Shown here in pieces: positions 28,896 to 30,000 of a DNA stretch of 30,000 nucleotides (the first letter of the stretch is position 1; each line of letters begins with the position of its first letter). Origin of the DNA: Nemertoderma westbladi (lineage: Eukaryota > Xenacoelomorpha > Nemertodermatida > Nemertodermatidae). The position numbers were made by a program, and so were the translations under genes. The stretch is taken from NCBI GenBank assembly GCA_032718475.1, contig JAUCBJ010001262.1, forward strand, positions 1 through 30,000, read 5' to 3'. The notes under the pieces are model-generated. The model did not search any database. It was not told the DNA's origin and saw nothing but the letters and a program-made list of their open reading frames with translations.

Positions 28896-29252
28896 CTCTT
28901 GTGTGACTATTCTTCATTAATTATTTACCATATTTGCGTCACCACAATGTTGTCTTGGCACGGTGTTCACAAATACTATACACGAATATTGCACGCCTGT
29001 ATTACATGGAATTAGTCAAAAGTTCCATATTCTATAATAACTGGGCCTACTGTACATACTGGTAACTCAAAGACTGGAATTACGCAATCACATACGTTAG
29101 GGCTGACGCTCCTGGGTTACTTGTTAAAATTTGAGAGCTTAGGAAAACAATTTTAGATCTGTGCATTTACTGTTACATCTCATTGTCGTGAAAATGGTTC
29201 CAAATTTAATTACACACTATTTTTTGGTGTGTAATTAATATTAATCACTTGG

Positions 29253-29258
29253 AATAAA
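29253..29258 (+). terminator. Candidate poly(A) signal AATAAA, stomatin copy 2
   Basis: This hexamer is the counterpart of the one at 21499-21504, 358 bp past the stop, in a conserved CACTTGGAATAAATTTGG context. Confidence 0.4.
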
Positions 29259-29440
29259 TTTGGTACAGAGTAGATATTAACAGGGGTGGGGAAATTAAAT
29301 TTCAAATAAGGGAGGGTGGGGGTGGGTAGGTGGAAAAAAAATGGAAACAAGGTCTCAAAAGGTGGGGAAAGTTGATATAAATTACAATTTAAATAAGTTT
29401 ATTATTTCGCCTATAAACACATGAAAATATCTATGTAACC

Positions 29441-30000
29441 TACACATACACTGGACGTAAATTCAAGGTCTATATACTACAGTATGAAAGCTATAAAAAA
29501 TAGTTTTCCAGAATGCATTCATTTATGTAGATTATAAAACGGAACCTCTTAAATTGTGAAAAATTCCTTAACTGAGAGTAACGGTAATAAAGTAAAATGA
29601 ATGTAACGGAGCTTCTAGACGCTGGCTTCCGTTAGTTAAAGCCGCCGTTAATTTAACGGAGCTTTCGTGTCGCTTATAATTTTATTTAAGAGTACACCAT
29701 TTTGGTCCAAAATATGTCTAAATTATTTTTATGATCTATTATAATGCACTATTAAATGGTGTTTCCAAATCTGAAAACCGCTATTTAATAGCTCTTTTAG
29801 TTTTCAAGTTATGTAAATTTCCATTTACGGAATCCTATTGAAATTACTATTACTATGTATAATGAAAGGTCGATTATTTCCAAATATTTGTTTAATGACA
29901 TTGTCAACTTCAAAACACTACCATTTCCAAAATTTTTGAGCAATAAGTCTGAAAATTTCTGTGGGTGTCTACACCCTGCATAAAAGTATCAGACAACTTT
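29441..30000. other. Intergenic region to window end, no gene seen
   Basis: No coding region is recognised. TAACGGAGCTT occurs twice (about 29605 and 29655). Short dyads pair AACGGAGC with GCTTCCGTT and CCGTTAA with TTAACGG in 29605-29662, possibly the end of a small inverted-repeat element continuing beyond what can be resolved. Confidence 0.35.

Larger units (their letters stand above)
27986..29440 (+). repeat. Segmental duplication, copy 2 (partner 20232-21682)
   Basis: Direct-orientation copy of the stomatin segment, 7.76 kb downstream of copy 1 measured between start codons. The 3' flank keeps the AATAAA, the G-rich GGGGTGGGGAAATTAAATTT block and the CGCCTATAAACA block before similarity ends. 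Small indels distinguish it, for example loss of about 9 bp after GGTAACT near 29066. Confidence 0.9.

Overview
This is eukaryotic, metazoan nuclear DNA. It is AT-rich and gene-poor, full of tandem repeats and inverted-repeat transposon remnants, and it carries three animal gene families: a peripherin-2/ROM1-like tetraspanin, the splicing factor RNPS1, and stomatin (two copies). No bacterial, organellar, viral or CRISPR feature is visible. A peripherin-type tetraspanin with the repeat style suggests a marine invertebrate deuterostome, but the species cannot be fixed from the window and this placement is inference.

Layout. 1-3712: a head-to-head pair with 659 bp between the start codons, the peripherin-like tetraspanin on the minus strand (861-1907) and RNPS1 on the plus strand (2567-3712). 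A 49-bp tandem repeat runs into the 3' end of the tetraspanin and supplies its last residues and stop. 3713-9480: intergenic DNA built from transposon remnants. One 1.72-kb element with 161-bp terminal inverted repeats (TIRs) and an 8-9 bp target duplication lies at 4448-6168. A second, with ~360-bp TIRs, lies at 7461-9378 and encloses a GC-rich palindromic element and a 68-bp minisatellite. Other short tandem repeats (42, 49 and 50 bp units) lie in or beside them. 9481-19063: a single 9.58-kb minisatellite of about 135 copies of a ~71-bp unit with internal higher-order duplications, almost a third of the window. 19064-30000: two near-identical, intron-free stomatin genes 7.76 kb apart in direct orientation (20309-21136 and 28068-28895) inside a ~1.45-kb segmental duplication. 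Between them lie a hAT-type non-autonomous element with a perfect 8-bp target duplication (22952-23859), a foldback element, and a 1.15-kb TIR element that carries a non-LTR reverse-transcriptase fragment.

The genes do not form a pathway. RNPS1 acts in splicing and the exon junction complex, the tetraspanin should shape or organise membranes, and stomatins are membrane scaffolds. All four reading frames are uninterrupted by introns although vertebrate members of these families are multi-exon, so retrocopying or intron loss is worth testing. The most interesting items are the large minisatellite and its higher-order structure, the patchwork divergence of the stomatin pair (about 13% over the first 23 codons against under 1% in the remaining coding sequence, which suggests gene conversion), and the satellite-encoded tail of the tetraspanin.
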